A stretch of DNA of 64,000 nucleotides from Mauremys mutica (lineage: Eukaryota > Chordata > Testudines > Geoemydidae): contig NW_025422919.1 of NCBI RefSeq assembly GCF_020497125.1, positions 558,001-622,000 on the forward strand, read 5' to 3'. A model generated the notes under the pieces. It saw only the letters and a list, made by a program, of their open reading frames with translations. It did no database searches and was not told the origin of the DNA. A program made the translations under genes and the position numbers. Of the stretch, positions 1 to 11,859 are shown in pieces (position 1 is the first letter of the stretch; each line of letters starts with the position of its first letter).

Positions 1-1795
1 GGAGGGACGGGTGGAGGGGTGGCTGGACGGGTGGGTAGGTGGGTGGATAGATGGCTGGGTGGAGGGATGGACAGATGGGTGGGTGGATAGATGGGTGGAG
101 GGATGGATGGGTGGAGGGATGGATAGATGGGTGGATGGATGGATGGGTGGAGGGCTGGCTGGACGGGTGAGTAGGTGGGTGGATAGATGGACGGGTGGAG
201 GGATGGACCGGTGGGTGGGTGGAGAGGTGGGTGGAGGGACGGAGGGACGGGTAGGTGGATAGATGGAGGGATGGATGGACGGGTGAGTAGGTGGGTCAGT
301 AGATGGGTGGGTGGAGGGACGGACAGACGGGTAGGTGGATAGATGGAGGGATGGACGGGGGGCGGGCAGACAGGTGGGAGGACAGATAGGTGGCGGGAGG
401 ACGGACGGACGGGTGGGTAGGTGGATAGATGGGTGGAGGGATGGACGGGTGGAGGGATGGATGGATGGGTGGGTGGAGGGACGGGTGGAGGGGTGGCTGG
501 ACGGGTGGGTAGGTGGGTGGATAGATGGATGGGTGGAGGGATGGACAGATGGGTGGGTGGATAGATGGGTGGAGGGACGGACGGGTGGAGGGATGGATGG
601 ACGGGTGAGTAGGTGGGTCGGTAGATGGGTGGGTGGAGGGACGGACGGACGGGTAGGTGGATAGATGGAGGGATGGACGGGGGGCGGGCAGACAGGTGGG
701 TGGACAGATAGGTGGAGGGACGGACGGGTGGAGGGACGGATGGACGGGTGGGTAGGTGGGTCGGTAGATGGGGGGGTGGAGGGACGGACAGGTGGAGGGA
801 CGGACGGGTGGAGGGACGGACGGACGGGTGGGTAGGTGGGTCGGTAGATGGGGGGGTGGAGGGACGGACGGGTGGAGGGATGGATGGATGGGTGGGTGGA
901 GGGACGGGTGGAGGGGTGGCTGGACGGGTGGGTAGGTGGGTGGATGGATGGATGGGTGGAAGGACGGACAGGCGGGTGGGTGGACGGATAGATGGGTGGA
1001 GGGATGGATGGATGGGTGGAGGGATGGATAGATGGGTGGAGGGACGGACGGGTGGAGGGATGGCTGGACGGATAGGTAGGTGGGTCGGTAGATGGGTGGG
1101 TGGAGGGACGGACGGACGGGTAGGTGGATAGATGGAGGGATGGACGGGGGCGGGCAGACAGGTGGGTGGATAGATGGGTGGAGGGACGGTCGGGTGGAGG
1201 GACGGATGGACGGGTGGGTAGGTGGGTCGGTAGATGGGGGGGTGGAGGGATGGGTGGAGGGACGGACAGGCGGGTGGGTGGACGGATAGATGGGTGGAGG
1301 GACGGACGGGTGGAGGGATGGATGGACGGGTGGGTAGGTGGGTGGATAGATGGAGGGATGGACAGGCGGGTGGAGGGACGGACGGACGGGTGGGTAGGTG
1401 GGTCGGTAGATGGGGGGTGGAGGGATGGGTGGAGGGACGGACAGGCGGGTGGGTGGACGGATAGATGGGTGGAGGGATGGACGGGTGGAGGGATGGATGG
1501 ACGGGTGGGTAGGTGGGTGGATGGATGGATGGGTGGAGGGATGGACGGGTGGAGGGATGGATGGACGGGTGGGTAGGTGGGTGGACGGATAGATGGGTGG
1601 AGGGATGGACGGGTGGAGGGATGGATGGACGGGTGGGTAGGTGGGTGGATGGATGGATGGGTGGAGGGATGGACGGGTGGAGGGATGGATGGACGGGTGG
1701 GTAGGTGGGTGGATGGATGGATGGGTGGAGGGATGGACAGGTGGAGGGACGGACCGACGGGTGGGTAGGTGGAGGGACGGCCGGCCGGACAGATC
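1..1795. repeat. GGATGGA-type minisatellite filling VMO1 copy A intron 2
   Basis: G-rich tandem array built from short blocks such as GGTGGAGGGATGGATGGACG and GGTAGGTGGGTGGATAG. The last part (about 1,500-1,750) has a clean 64-bp period; further left the units are more scrambled. It ends 25 bp before the splice acceptor of VMO1 exon 3, so it lies in intron 2 of copy A and continues off the left edge. Both strands have very few stop codons, which explains long spurious open frames here. Exons 1 and 2 of copy A are not visible and must lie to the left. Confidence 0.95.
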
Positions 1796-1821
1796 TAACC
1801 CCCTCTCCTCCCCCGGCTCAG

Positions 1822-2128
1822 GTGGGGCAGGTGGCAGGGGGCCCGGTACTGCCCCCGGGGCTACCTTCGCGCCTTCTCGCTGGGGGTGCAGCCGCGGCAG
1901 GACGCCGGGGACGACGTGGCTGCCGCCGCCGGCCTGCGCGTGGCCTGCTCCGACGGGGAGCTGCTGGCTGGCCACGCCGGGGACGCCGGGGGCCGGGAGG
2001 GGTCCTGGAGCCACCCCTGCCTCTCCGGCTCCGTCTGCGGCCTCCAGACTCGAGTGGAGGAGCCGGGGGGCCAGCGGGGGGACCACGCGGCCCTCAACGA
2101 CGTCCGTCTCTTCTGCTGCCCGCCGTAG
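1822..2128 (+). CDS. VMO1: VMO1 copy A, terminal exon (partial gene)
   Basis: Terminal coding exon of a vitelline membrane outer layer protein 1 gene, secreted and structural in the egg outer vitelline membrane. The acceptor ends ..CTCAG; the first G completes a split codon, then an open frame of 101 codons starts with WGRW and ends at TAG with LFCCPP. Visible family marks are WGxW at the start, VACSDG, the C-x7-CGLQT segment and the closing LNDVRLFCC, which closely resemble the mammalian VMO1 end (CGLQTK, LNDARLFCC). The second internal repeat is degenerate, with DDVAAAAG instead of DDTAANN. Copies B-D have CTIATK and VYFRCC at the matching places, so copy A is the better candidate for the conserved amniote VMO1 and B-D a second subfamily. 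Exons 1 and 2 with the signal peptide lie outside the window. Confidence 0.88.
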
Positions 2129-2153
2129 GGGGCCCCCCCGGGGGCGCCCGCCC

Positions 2154-2159
2154 ATTAAA
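2154..2159 (+). terminator. Polyadenylation signal of VMO1 copy A
   Basis: ATTAAA hexamer 26 bp after the TAG stop, giving a very short 3' UTR. A T-rich tract (TCTTTATTGGGGGC) follows about 30 bp later. Confidence 0.65.
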
Positions 2160-2935
2160 CCTGGCCCAGGGCCTCTTCCCAGCCGCCTCGTGTCTTTATT
2201 GGGGGCTGGTATTGGGGGGGGGAGCCCAGCCTGGGAGTCTGGGGGGGACAGGCCCAGTGCACCCTGGAGGAGTGGGGGCAGGTCCTGGGGGGATTCCGGG
2301 TTCATTGGGGTTCCTGTGTCATGGGGGGGGGAGGATTCGGGGTTGGTAGAGGGGGAGCCAGGCAGGGGAACCCGCTCAGCCCCCCCCAGACCCTCTGCCA
2401 TCAATGCCCCGGAGTGGGGGGACCCCCACATCAGGCTGCCTCTCAGCCTGTCCTTTGGGGGGCACCGTAGTCCCCCCCCACTGCTCCTGCTGGCACCCTG
2501 GACCCAAACACAGCTCCGTGCGGGGTGCGGAGCATCCGGCTGGGATTCAACCGGGCAGCCTGCCTCAGTTTCCCAGAATGGCTCCCTTGTCTGACAGGAC
2601 CCCTCCTTGTGGTGGGGGGGCAGGCAGGGGGAGGGGGGGTGCCGGGAGCCAGCTTGTTACCGAGCCAGAGGGCAGAATAATCCCGCCCACCACCAATGTG
2701 GTCTCCCCCCCCCCCCCCATGACATCTCATTCTCTGGCACCCCATGCATCCCACTCCTGGGCTGTTTGTCCACCCTCCAGCCCCCCCAGGTTCCCCCGCC
2801 CGCGACCCCCGCATCTTCCCACACCTGGCTTCACGGGGTCCCCACGCACAGGCCAGCCCTGTGTCCCCCCTGGCTGGGTCGGGGTCTCTCCCCGGCCCAC
2901 CCCCTCACCCGGGTTCAGGGTCTCACCTTGTTCCC
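2160..2935. other. Intergenic, no gene seen
   Basis: C- and G-tract-rich intergenic DNA. I see no splice-bounded exon, RNA gene or recognisable repeat in it. Confidence 0.6.
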
Positions 2936-3149
2936 AGGTCCTGGCCACCGGCTCTGCATTTTAATTCAATTTTAAACTAAGCTTCTTAAACATTTTAAAA
3001 CCCTTATTTGCTTGAACGTGCAACGATAGTGGAGTTGTCTGGTACGGGCTCAGAGAAAGAGCCCTTCTAAAAACGTTTCCCCGGCCCGTGACGCCTGGGA
3101 TGAGAATGAATACACGGGGGCCCCGCTTCGGAAAGGTGGCCGACCCCTG
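2936..3149. mobile_element. hAT-type non-autonomous DNA transposon, truncated
   Basis: It shares its AT-rich core (GCATTTTAATTCAATTTTAAA, AACATTTTAAAA, CCCTTCTAAAAACGTTT) and its terminal GGTGGCCGACCCCTG with the more complete element at 7,698-8,000. The left terminal repeat is missing. Non-coding. Confidence 0.7.
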
Positions 3150-5405
3150 GGACGGACGTTCGTGTCGCGCACGTCCCAGCACGAGCGTGGGCGCGGAAGA
3201 GTCGTAAAGATAACGAGATTCAGAAAGGACCATGTTCGGGTGGGACGCTCTGTGGGACACCCAACGCTGAAGGATCTCGGAGTTCGGCAGTGTAGTATTT
3301 TCGGCGAGCGGCGTGGTGGTGATTTCGCCGTTTTGGAAGCAATGTTTAAGGGAAGGGGCCAGGAGGGGAGGGGGCTAGTTAAGGATCCCACCCTCCTTGC
3401 TCAGTTGGTAGTGGGACGAAGCCGGTGTCCGTGAAAAGGGACGACGGTTTGACGAGGGACGCAGGGTCGGGCCCAGACAAGCAAGCAGGCGTGGGGAATT
3501 CAGAGCCCTGGGACAGTCCTGGGAAGGGTGAAATCGGAGTGGACGAAGGCGTCATCCGGGGAGAGAAGCAAGTGATTTAAGGAGAGAGGGGGCGACGTTG
3601 GCGCTGCGGACGCCGTCGGCGTACAGCCGCGTCAAACTGAACGCAACGTAAGGAATGGTAAAAACAAGAGAACCCGAGCGAATCAATCGATTGTGCAAAT
3701 CTGTGGAGCGTTTCGGACCTAAGCCAACCACCCGATTTGTAAAACTCTTGTTCTGTAGGTTGAAGCCGACTCGGTTTTGTGTTCACATAACACCACTAGA
3801 ATCCAGCGGGATCTTCCCCGTTCCAAGTTGCAAAACTGAAAAAAACACGTTTTGCCAGGCACCAGGTAACGCGCGTTGTTTGGCTTTGGGATTTAACGTG
3901 TAACCCGGAAGGTACCTCAATGCTTTATATGTTGAATATCTTTTTAAAAAGACCAAAGTCGGAGCTGCAGCAGGGCAGTCAAAACCAGGAGAAGGGAAAA
4001 GATTCTGGAGCTGGTTTTTCGGTCACAAAATAGCAGTAGTAAAAGACAGTGGCTCTGTGTAATCAAAGGTCCCGTTGCTAAGGGTTCATGCAAACTCTGT
4101 GAGCACAAAAGAACCGGTTCCGCCTTATGTAAAAATCGATCTGGCTGATGTTATCGGCGTTAAACTATGGCAGGAATGTGCCTTTCCCCGCTGAACACGG
4201 GCCGCGTATATTGCAGAAGAGGAACAAGAAATGCGAAAACATGACAAACTCGGTCTGCTGCATAAAAGGGGGAAACCGAGGCACAGGCTCAGTCAGGAAC
4301 CGGGGTTCAAAGGAGCCGGAGGCAAGGGTCCCTCGGTGCTGCCTCAGGTTACAGGCGTGGGACAGGAAGGGAGGCAGGTAGGTCAGAGGAAGGTCAGGGC
4401 GCTGGTCGAAATGCCGGCCCCTGCCGACGCCCGCTCTTTCAGGGTACCGCTAGGAGGTGAATCCTTTGGCGGCTAATGACCCGGCCTCGGCTGCCGCACG
4501 ACTGCGAAATATTGAAAACGGGGACCGACGTGAGTGGCCGGAGGTCGCTCTGGAGGAAAGAATTGCCTCGGGAGAGGCACCCCCACTGGGAGAATCCGTT
4601 CCCGTGGACCAGGAAAAGCTCGTCTGGTTGAATGACGGGAGTCAGGGCCGGCGCCGGGGTTTTGGCCGCCCCAAGCGATCGTGATCGGCGGCAGCTCCAC
4701 CGCGCCGCTTTCTTCCTAGCAGCAATTCGGCGGCAGGTCCTTCCCGCCGAGCTGGTGCCCGGAGCCGGCCCTGACGGGAGGGCATGGTAGCACAAGGGAA
4801 AAGATTCGTAAAATACGCTGCTGTTAGCTTAGCAGAGGAAGTCATTCAGGGACACAGCCCACGGATGGGCTCGGCCTGCCGAGCGCCACGGAACTGATCA
4901 GGGTTTAAGGCAAGGTGACCATTCCCCACGGCCCGCGTGGATTTCTGCCGATAGTGGTTTTTGTGTTTTCAATACAGGCTTGGTATAGGAACGGGTCAAA
5001 AGCAGCAGATAAAAATCTTGCACATTTACATACAATGGAAAAGAACGTCTGTGCTAACCCCGCGGAAAAATGTACCAGCGGGTGAGAAAACCCCCATGTG
5101 CGACACGTGAGGCACACGGTAAGGGAACGGGTCTGGAGACCGCCGGCAATAACCGGGCAGGGACCAGGGCGTGACGTAGCCGTGGGAACCAGACCCCAGA
5201 AACGGGACGTCTGTGCTGAGAACTGGCCAGACAGCCGGGAGTTACTTAACGTAGCGCCTCCGTTTGCGCACGGAGGCGCCGAAGGGATGTCAAGGCCAGA
5301 GCGAGCCGCAGAAGGGAGACGTATAAAAAACGCTGCTACAACCTGGGTGCGAAACTGTGTGCGGTGCGCTCGGGACAAGGCTCGTCCTCCGCACTGGCGA
5401 CCCAC
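3150..5405. other. Gene-free interval
   Basis: Mixed-composition DNA with moderate CpG. Short open frames exist on both strands, but none shows a known domain, splice structure or conserved repeat. I cannot assign it to a repeat family from memory. Confidence 0.5.
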
Positions 5406-6085
5406 GATCACAGAATCATAGACTCTCAGGGTCGGAAGGGACCTCAGGAGGTGTCTAGTCCAACCCCCTGCTCAAAGCAGGGCCAACCCCAACTAAATCA
5501 TCCCAGCCAGGGCTTTGTCAAGCCGGGCCTTAAAAACCTCTAAGGGTGGAGGTCCCACCCCCTCCCTAGGGAACCCATCCCAGTGCTTCACCACCCGCCT
5601 AGGGAAACAGTGTTTCCTAATATCCACCCTAGACCTGCCCCACTGCAACCTGAGCCCATCGCTCCTTGTTCTGTCATCTGCCACCACTGAGACCAGCCGA
5701 GCTCCAGCCTCTCTGGATCCCCCCTTCAGGTAGTAGAAAGCAGCTATCAAATCCCCCCTCACTCTGCTCTTCTGCAGGCTAAACAAGCCCAGTTCCCTCA
5801 GCCTCTCCTGGTAAGTCATGTGCTCCAGCCCCCTCAGCATTTTCCTTGCCCTCCGCTGGACTCTCTCCAATTTATCCACATCCTTCTTGTAGTGTGGGGC
5901 CCAAAACTGGACCCAGTCTCCAGATGAGGCCTCACCAATGTCGAATAGAGGGGAATGATCACGTCCCTCGAGCTGCTGGCAATGCCCCTAATTATACAGC
6001 CCACAATGCCGTTGGCCTTCTTGGCAACAAGGGCACGCTGCTGACGATGCACCGAGGGCACGGGGTTCAAATTCATTTTATTGCT
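5406..6085 (-). mobile_element. CR1 LINE, 5'-truncated
   Basis: Read on the - strand this is the 3' end of a CR1 non-LTR retrotransposon. The last part of the reverse-transcriptase ORF is readable with the motifs [37 protein letters not shown] and VVKHWDGFP, and the element ends in CTATGATTCTGTGATC at 5,406. A frame break separates the RPHLET part from the LERVQRR part, so it is dead. It shares almost the same sequence with the + strand copy at 9,038-9,722. Confidence 0.92.
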
Positions 6086-7697
6086 AAATTGCCAAGGAGG
6101 AAGGAAGGAAGTTAGAGAGAAGCTCTGGCCTCAGGCCAAGGAGTGTGCATGAACCGCACGGTTAAGGAAGCGCTCCGGAAGGTAGCAAAGCACGCGGGGA
6201 AAGATTGGCCGGATCGTCTCTGCCATCCGCAGCAGTAGCAGCCTAAGAACAATCATGTAACCCTTTCGCATGCTGTTTGGACATCCCATGCGCCAAACGA
6301 CTAAGCCTAGAACCTGAAATGGGTCCACGTTTCGCAAACTAAACGGTCGACGGAAATAACGACGTTTGGATTCTCTGCAGAACAGGACGTCCCGGAACCC
6401 GCGCGCCAAGCGCTGCTTCACCACCGCCATTTTCACCCGCCGAAAAGGAAACGCCGGTGTAAGGTTTGGGTCTGACCTGCTCTTCGGGGAACGCTCGGGG
6501 CCCGGGTAATTAGAGAGATCCTGGGAGAAGATGCAGCCCTCCTTACAAGCCAATATTTAAGGAATAATTCACTCCCCGCCAAGCAATCATGCATTCCTAC
6601 CCATAATCCTGTGAGCCTCAGAAAACGGCGTGATAAAAACAGTAGCCAACTCTTAAAACCCTTAAAAAATACCAATGTGTCTGCCTGGCAAAGGCAAGTG
6701 GGACTTAAAATTCACCTTATAAACACCACGGGAATATCAAACCACTGGGGAAGAAAGGTTAAAACAGAGGGTCTCTATGCGGATACCACTTGGAGTCCCA
6801 GCTACCCGCAATCACCAGATCAGTAAAATAAGCCTGTTAAGACAGGAACGATCCAGTGGAGAACTGTCCCAATACCCCATAGGAAACTGGAATTTAAATG
6901 TTCACCCCACTCCCTTCCTCTTATAACAGCCTGGATTAAAAACACGTCAACACTGCAATGGCCGAGCAAAAACGAAATGGAGTCGACGCCAAATTAAGAG
7001 GAGTTCAATTTACAGCCGGAATTATAAACGCCGCAGACCTGGAGGTCATGAAAAATAAGTTCAGTTTCTTGTCACAGCTGTGAAATAGTCTCGGTCGCAA
7101 GCTGGGAAATAATACTGTAAATCTGGTACAAATAACATTACAAAATAAAACGGCCATGGCCATAAAATGTACTAAGAAGTTTAGCATCACTGGAACACGC
7201 AATGTTTTGGGTAATAGCTGGGACTGTTTGGGTATTAATGCATCTTTTAAACCAACAAAAAAGGTCCTCAGTTTTTACAACAGACACAGGGGGATGCGGG
7301 TCGTTCAAGTATTACGTGCGAATAAAGACACGCTGAAGGTTGCTAGCTCTGAAAAAGAACTGGCAGCTTATCACTGGTACGACGCCGATCCCCGACCTCT
7401 ATTGTCGATCACGTTCCACCCATGACTAGCTGTGTTAATATTGTCCGGGCTTTGCTTGCTAGGAATGTGATGTATGCGCTGTGAAACAGAAAAAAATGTT
7501 TTGTTAAATTACAACCACAAGCTCAAATGGCCTCCCAGCACATTGCTACGAAAGCGTTGTATAAAATATGACACACACAGAATTGTTCTCGAGGCGTCGA
7601 AAGAGGGAAATGTGGTAGTCAAATGCGATGTTTGTATTTTATGTCGTTTAAAATAAAAAATAATAACGTAGCCTGTATTAAATGTATCGGTGTCTAA
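6086..7697. other. Gene-free, relatively AT-rich interval
   Basis: No splice-bounded exon or recognised repeat. Composition is noticeably more AT-rich than the rest of the window. The short open frames have no recognisable domain. Confidence 0.5.
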
Positions 7698-8000
7698 CAG
7701 GGGCAGGCAACCTATGGCCCGCGCGCCGAAGGCGGCACGTGAGCTGATTTCCAGTGGCATTCACGCTGCCCGGGTCCTGGCCACTGGCCTGGGGGGCTCT
7801 GCATTTTAATTTAATTTTAAATTAAGTTTCTGAAACATTTTAAAAACCTTATTTACTTTACATACAACAATAGCTTAGTTCTATATTACAGACTGATAGA
7901 AAGAGACCTTCTAAAAACATTAAAATGTATTACCGGCACGTGAAACCTTAAATCAGAGTGAATAAAGGAAGCACCACGGCTGAAAGGTTGCCAACCCCTC
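7698..8000. mobile_element. hAT-type non-autonomous element with target-site duplication
   Basis: A 303-bp element. The left terminal repeat CAGGGGCAGGCAACC pairs with the right GGTTGCCAACCCCTC. It is flanked by 8-bp direct repeats GTGTCTAA (7,690-7,697) and GTGTATAA (8,001-8,008), identical at 7 of 8 positions. The 8-bp duplication and the CAGGGG ends are what hAT transposons produce. No transposase is encoded, so it was mobilised in trans. Confidence 0.88.
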
Positions 8001-8636
8001 GTGTATAATTTGACCCGATCCTGCCAGCCGCCTTTTTTGAACAGCAGAAAGGAACAGCCTAATAGGCCGTTTGGTAAAAATGCATCAGCTGGAATCTGTG
8101 CGTGGGCTGATTTCAAGGCAGTAACAGAGCACTTCGTTGTTAAAAAAAATGCCATAATTGTTTTTCTTCTGCGTTGCAACGTGCTGTTCCCGTTTAAAAT
8201 GTTGTGTGTAAATTAATTCTGTTTCGCGTGCGAATACAAAAATGTATGTGTACAAAATTAAGTGTCACGGCCATCGCTGAGCCAAATATGCAAAAAAAAA
8301 AACCAACCCCCCCAAAAAAACCAAAACCAAACGCAAGGGCGCCAGGAGACTGCCACACGCCCCTATCAGGAGAGCTGTGATAAAGAGTGAGAAGGAGAAT
8401 GTAAGAAAACCAGCCCTCGTCAAACAACGATTGATTACAGCACCAGGGTGCAAAACTGATTGGTCCCAAGGAAGGAAGATCACTATACATACAGGGGGGC
8501 TTTGTCGTGAAACGTTGGGTTCGTCCTGGCCAAGACTTCCCCGGAGCATCGTGTTGCGACCGATGGAACCCGGCACCTCCCTACCCGCGATCAACCTCGC
8601 CGGCCGCTCGATTGATCCGGACCCTGGACTGGTAAC
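8001..8636. other. Gene-free interval
   Basis: Contains an A-rich tract near 8,290 (AAAAAAAAAACCAACCCCCC). No gene or recognised repeat seen. Confidence 0.5.
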
Positions 8637-9001
8637 TGTAAGATCTCTCCAGGGAAACAGGGTCGTCTGGGTCTCCTCTGCCCTCTCCTGTCCTCTGGCC
8701 CCTCGGGCTGGAACCGGCTGGTCCAGTCACCGGGGTCCTCTCCCCACAGCCCATTGTCTTCCCACTGGCCAGAACCGGCTGTGACTCCTGAGCTGGGTCC
8801 CCGGGTCGCCAGGCGCTGGGGTCTCCATCCTCCAGGCCATCGGCCAGGGTCCCGAGTCCCTCTCCGGTCCTGTGTCCCAACGAACTCCCTCTCCCCTCCC
8901 CTCGTTAAACCCGTAACACCCGGGGACACTGAGTCCCACCCCCTGTGCATGCAACCCACTGGGAAACCCAGAAAAACGAGACAATCCCCCACTTCATTAC
9001 A
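8637..9001 (-). mobile_element. LTR-like fragment
   Basis: The segment starts TGTAAG and ends CATTACA, the TG..CA form of an LTR. Read on the - strand it begins TGTAATGAAGTGGGG, a style of LTR start common in turtle genomes as far as I recall. The flanking 5-mers (GTAAC and GGGAG) do not match, so the exact ends are uncertain. Non-coding. Confidence 0.4.
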
Positions 9002-9037
9002 GGGAGCTAGACACGGAAAAGTCAGGAAGTGGGGAGA

Positions 9038-9722
9038 GGAGTGGAATACCTGGGGGTTACAGTGGCCGAGAAGCTGGATAGGAGTCAGCAGTGGGCCCTT
9101 GTTGCCAAGGAGGCTAACGGCATTGTGGGCTGTATAAGTAGGGGCATTGCCAGCAGATCGAGGGACGTGATCATTCCCCTCTATTCAGCACCGGTGAGGC
9201 CTCATCTGGAGACTGGGTCCAGTTTTGGGCCCCACACTACAAGAAGGACGTGGATAAATTGGAGAGAGTCCAGCGGAGGGCAACAAAAATGCTGAGGGGG
9301 CTGGAGCACATGACTTATGAGGAGAGGCTGAGGGAACTGAGATTGTTTAGCCTGCAGAAGAGCAGAGTGAGGGGGGATTTGATAGCTGCTTTCAACTACC
9401 TGAAAGGGGGTTCCAAAGAGGATGGAGCTCGGCTGGTCTCGGTGGTGGCAGGTGACAGAACAAGGAGCGATGGGCTCAGGTTGCAGTGGGGCAGGTCTAG
9501 GGTGGATATTAGGAAACACTGTTTCCCTAGGCGGGGGGTGAAGCACTGGGATGGGTTCCCTAGGGAGGGGGTGGGATCTCCACCCTTAGAGGTTTTTAAG
9601 GCCCAGCCTGACACAGCCCTGGCTGGGATGATTGAGTTGGGGTTGGTCCTGCTTTGAGCAGGGGGTTGGACTAGATACCTCCTGAGGTCCCTTCCGGCCC
9701 TGAGATTCTATGATTCTATGAT
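9038..9722 (+). mobile_element. CR1 LINE, 5'-truncated
   Basis: 3' end of a CR1 non-LTR retrotransposon. It opens with YLGVTVAEKLDRS, continues with [12 protein letters not shown], then (in another frame) [24 protein letters not shown] and GVKHWDGFPREG, and ends in the CR1 tail repeat ATTCTATGATTCTATGATT at 9,704-9,722. The frameshift near 9,250 shows it is inactive. The next CR1 copy starts directly behind it. Confidence 0.93.
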
Positions 9723-10935
9723 TTGTCCAGGACAAATCGTGTCAAACCAACCCGATCGCTTTCTCTGACAGGGGAACAAGCCTTGTGGCTAGGGGGGAAA
9801 GGGTTAGACGTGGTAAATCTTGACTTTAGTAAAGCTTTTGATACTGTCTCACGTGACCTTCTCATAAACCAACTAGGGAAATGCAACCTAGATGGAGCTA
9901 CTAGAAGGTGGGTGCAAAACTGGTTGGAAAACTGTTCCCAGAGCGTCGTTATCAGCGGTTCACGTTCATGCTGGAAGGACATCACGAGTGGGGTCCCGCA
10001 GGGATCGGTTCTGTTCAATATCTTCACCCATGATTTCGATCATGGCACAGAGAGGACCCTGATAAAGTTTGTGGCCGATACCAAGGTGGGAGGGCCTGCG
10101 AGTGCTTTGGAGGACAGGGTTCAAATTCAAACTGATCTGGACAAATGGGAGAAATGGTGTGAAGTAAATAGGATGAAATTCAATAAGGACAAACACAAAC
10201 TTCTCCATTTAGGAAGGAACAATCAGTTGGGCAATGGCTGCCTAGGAAGGAGCAATGCAGGAATGGATCTGGGGGTCAGAGTGGACCACAAGCTAAATAT
10301 GAGTCAACAGTGTAACGCTGTTGCAAAAAAAGCCAACATCCTTCTGGGCTGTATGAGCAGGCGTGTTGTAAGCAAGACACGAGGAGTCATTCTCCTGCTC
10401 TGCTCCGTGCTGATTCGGCCTCAGCTGGAGTCTTGTGTCCAGATCTGGGGGCCACAGTGCAGGAAAGATGTGGACAAACTGGAGAGAGTTCAGAGAAAAG
10501 CAACAAAAATGATGAAAGGTCTAGAAACCACGAGCTGTGAGGGAGGATTGAAACACTTGGGCTGGTTTAGTCTGGAGAAGAGAAGACTCAGAGGGGACAT
10601 GACAACAGTTTTCAAGTCCGTAAAAGATTGTTAACAAGGAGGAGGGAGAAACATTGTTGTTAATCTCTGAGGACAGGATAAGAAGCAATGGGCTAAATTG
10701 CAGCAGGGGCGGTTTAGGTCGGACATCAGGAAACACTTCCTGGCTGTCGGGGTGGTGAAGCACTGGCATAAATTGCCCAGGGAGGTGGTGGAATCTCCAC
10801 CGTTGGGGATGTTTAAGAGCAGGCTGGACACACACCTGTCAGGGATGGTCTAGGTAATACTGAGTCCTGCCTTGAGTGCAGGGGACGGGGCTGGAGACCT
10901 CGCGAGGTCCCTTCCAGTTCTACGATTCTATGACT
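9723..10935 (+). mobile_element. CR1 LINE with readable reverse transcriptase, inactive
   Basis: Longest CR1 copy here. A frame of about 300 codons (9,723-10,634) covers the C-terminal half of the reverse transcriptase: VNLDFSKAFDTVS, SGVPQGSVL, MKFNKDKHKLLHLG and [15 protein letters not shown]. The catalytic F-A-D-D box is altered to F-V-A-D (TLIKFVADTK), removing the first aspartate, and the stretch after GVPQGSVL is shortened, so the enzyme would be dead. The frame stops at 10,632 although homology runs on to the ATTCTATGA-type tail near 10,930. It sits head-to-tail behind the previous CR1. Confidence 0.93.
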
Positions 10936-11859
10936 CCGGTTTGCCTGGGGAGAGTGGCGTCCCCCTCTTTGGTAAAGTGCTTTGAGGTCGGGAGGGAGCG
11001 ACGGGCAGGTTCGATTCCCGAGGGTCTGGTGCCGCGTCGCGGATTAGCACGAGCAGCACCACGCAGGGGGCGAGGCGTTGCCGCGTTTGTGGACGGAGGT
11101 GCTAGGGAGAGGATCGGAGACGTAAGCCCATGTATCAGAGGCCTGGCATGAGGCAGGACCGGCTCCCCGAATTTGGCAAGAACAGGGCTGATCCTGCAGG
11201 AATTCACATTCCTCGGAAGTGCTGCTCACCGAGCGCTGACACAAACACCTCCCGACATCCAGTGGTACCAGAACGTCCTGATATCAAGGATGGGACGAAA
11301 ACATTCCCCCAGGACAACAGGAACACACGGTCCCTTCCTCAAAGATAAGGTCAGGATGACAGAACATAACAGAGATGTTTTGTTCGAAAGGTGATGACTG
11401 GCCACGCCGGGGGGAAGTAATGAACTGTGGCAGAGGCAGTATGTAACCTGTTTGTATCAGGGTACAAAGCTGTATCTCAGAGCGGGTGTCTTTGTCTGGC
11501 CTAGGGAGGAACAGAAAGTCTGGCTGTTCACTGAGCTGGTCACTGTTACAGGCACACATGTATTAATGGTCCGGCAGCGTCTGCGGGATATTAGTACTAT
11601 GCTTCGTCAACAATTAACCTGGCCGGGCGCCTTCATCCCTTAACGGATCTTGTGGTCATTGGGCGGTTCGCTCGAGGTCTCTGCAGGGCTAGGCCGACAC
11701 ACACACGCAGCCCAACATCTATCAACCTCTAACCACACCCGCGAACCCAAACGTGCCGGTGAACAGAGTTGGCACAAATCTTGCACTAACCCAGGTCAAT
11801 TAAAGATCGAAATCAAAAACCTCATCCGAACGCACCAAAGCCACGGGATGAAGCGATAT
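10936..11859. other. Gene-free interval
   Basis: No exon or RNA gene recognised. The segment around 11,170-11,650 has the look of an old interspersed repeat but I cannot name a family. Confidence 0.45.

Noticed and set aside
296..2431. 711-codon open frame on the - strand, Pro/His/Ser rich
   Set aside because: It lies on the antisense of the intron minisatellite and overlaps the real VMO1 exon; openness comes from the repeat composition.
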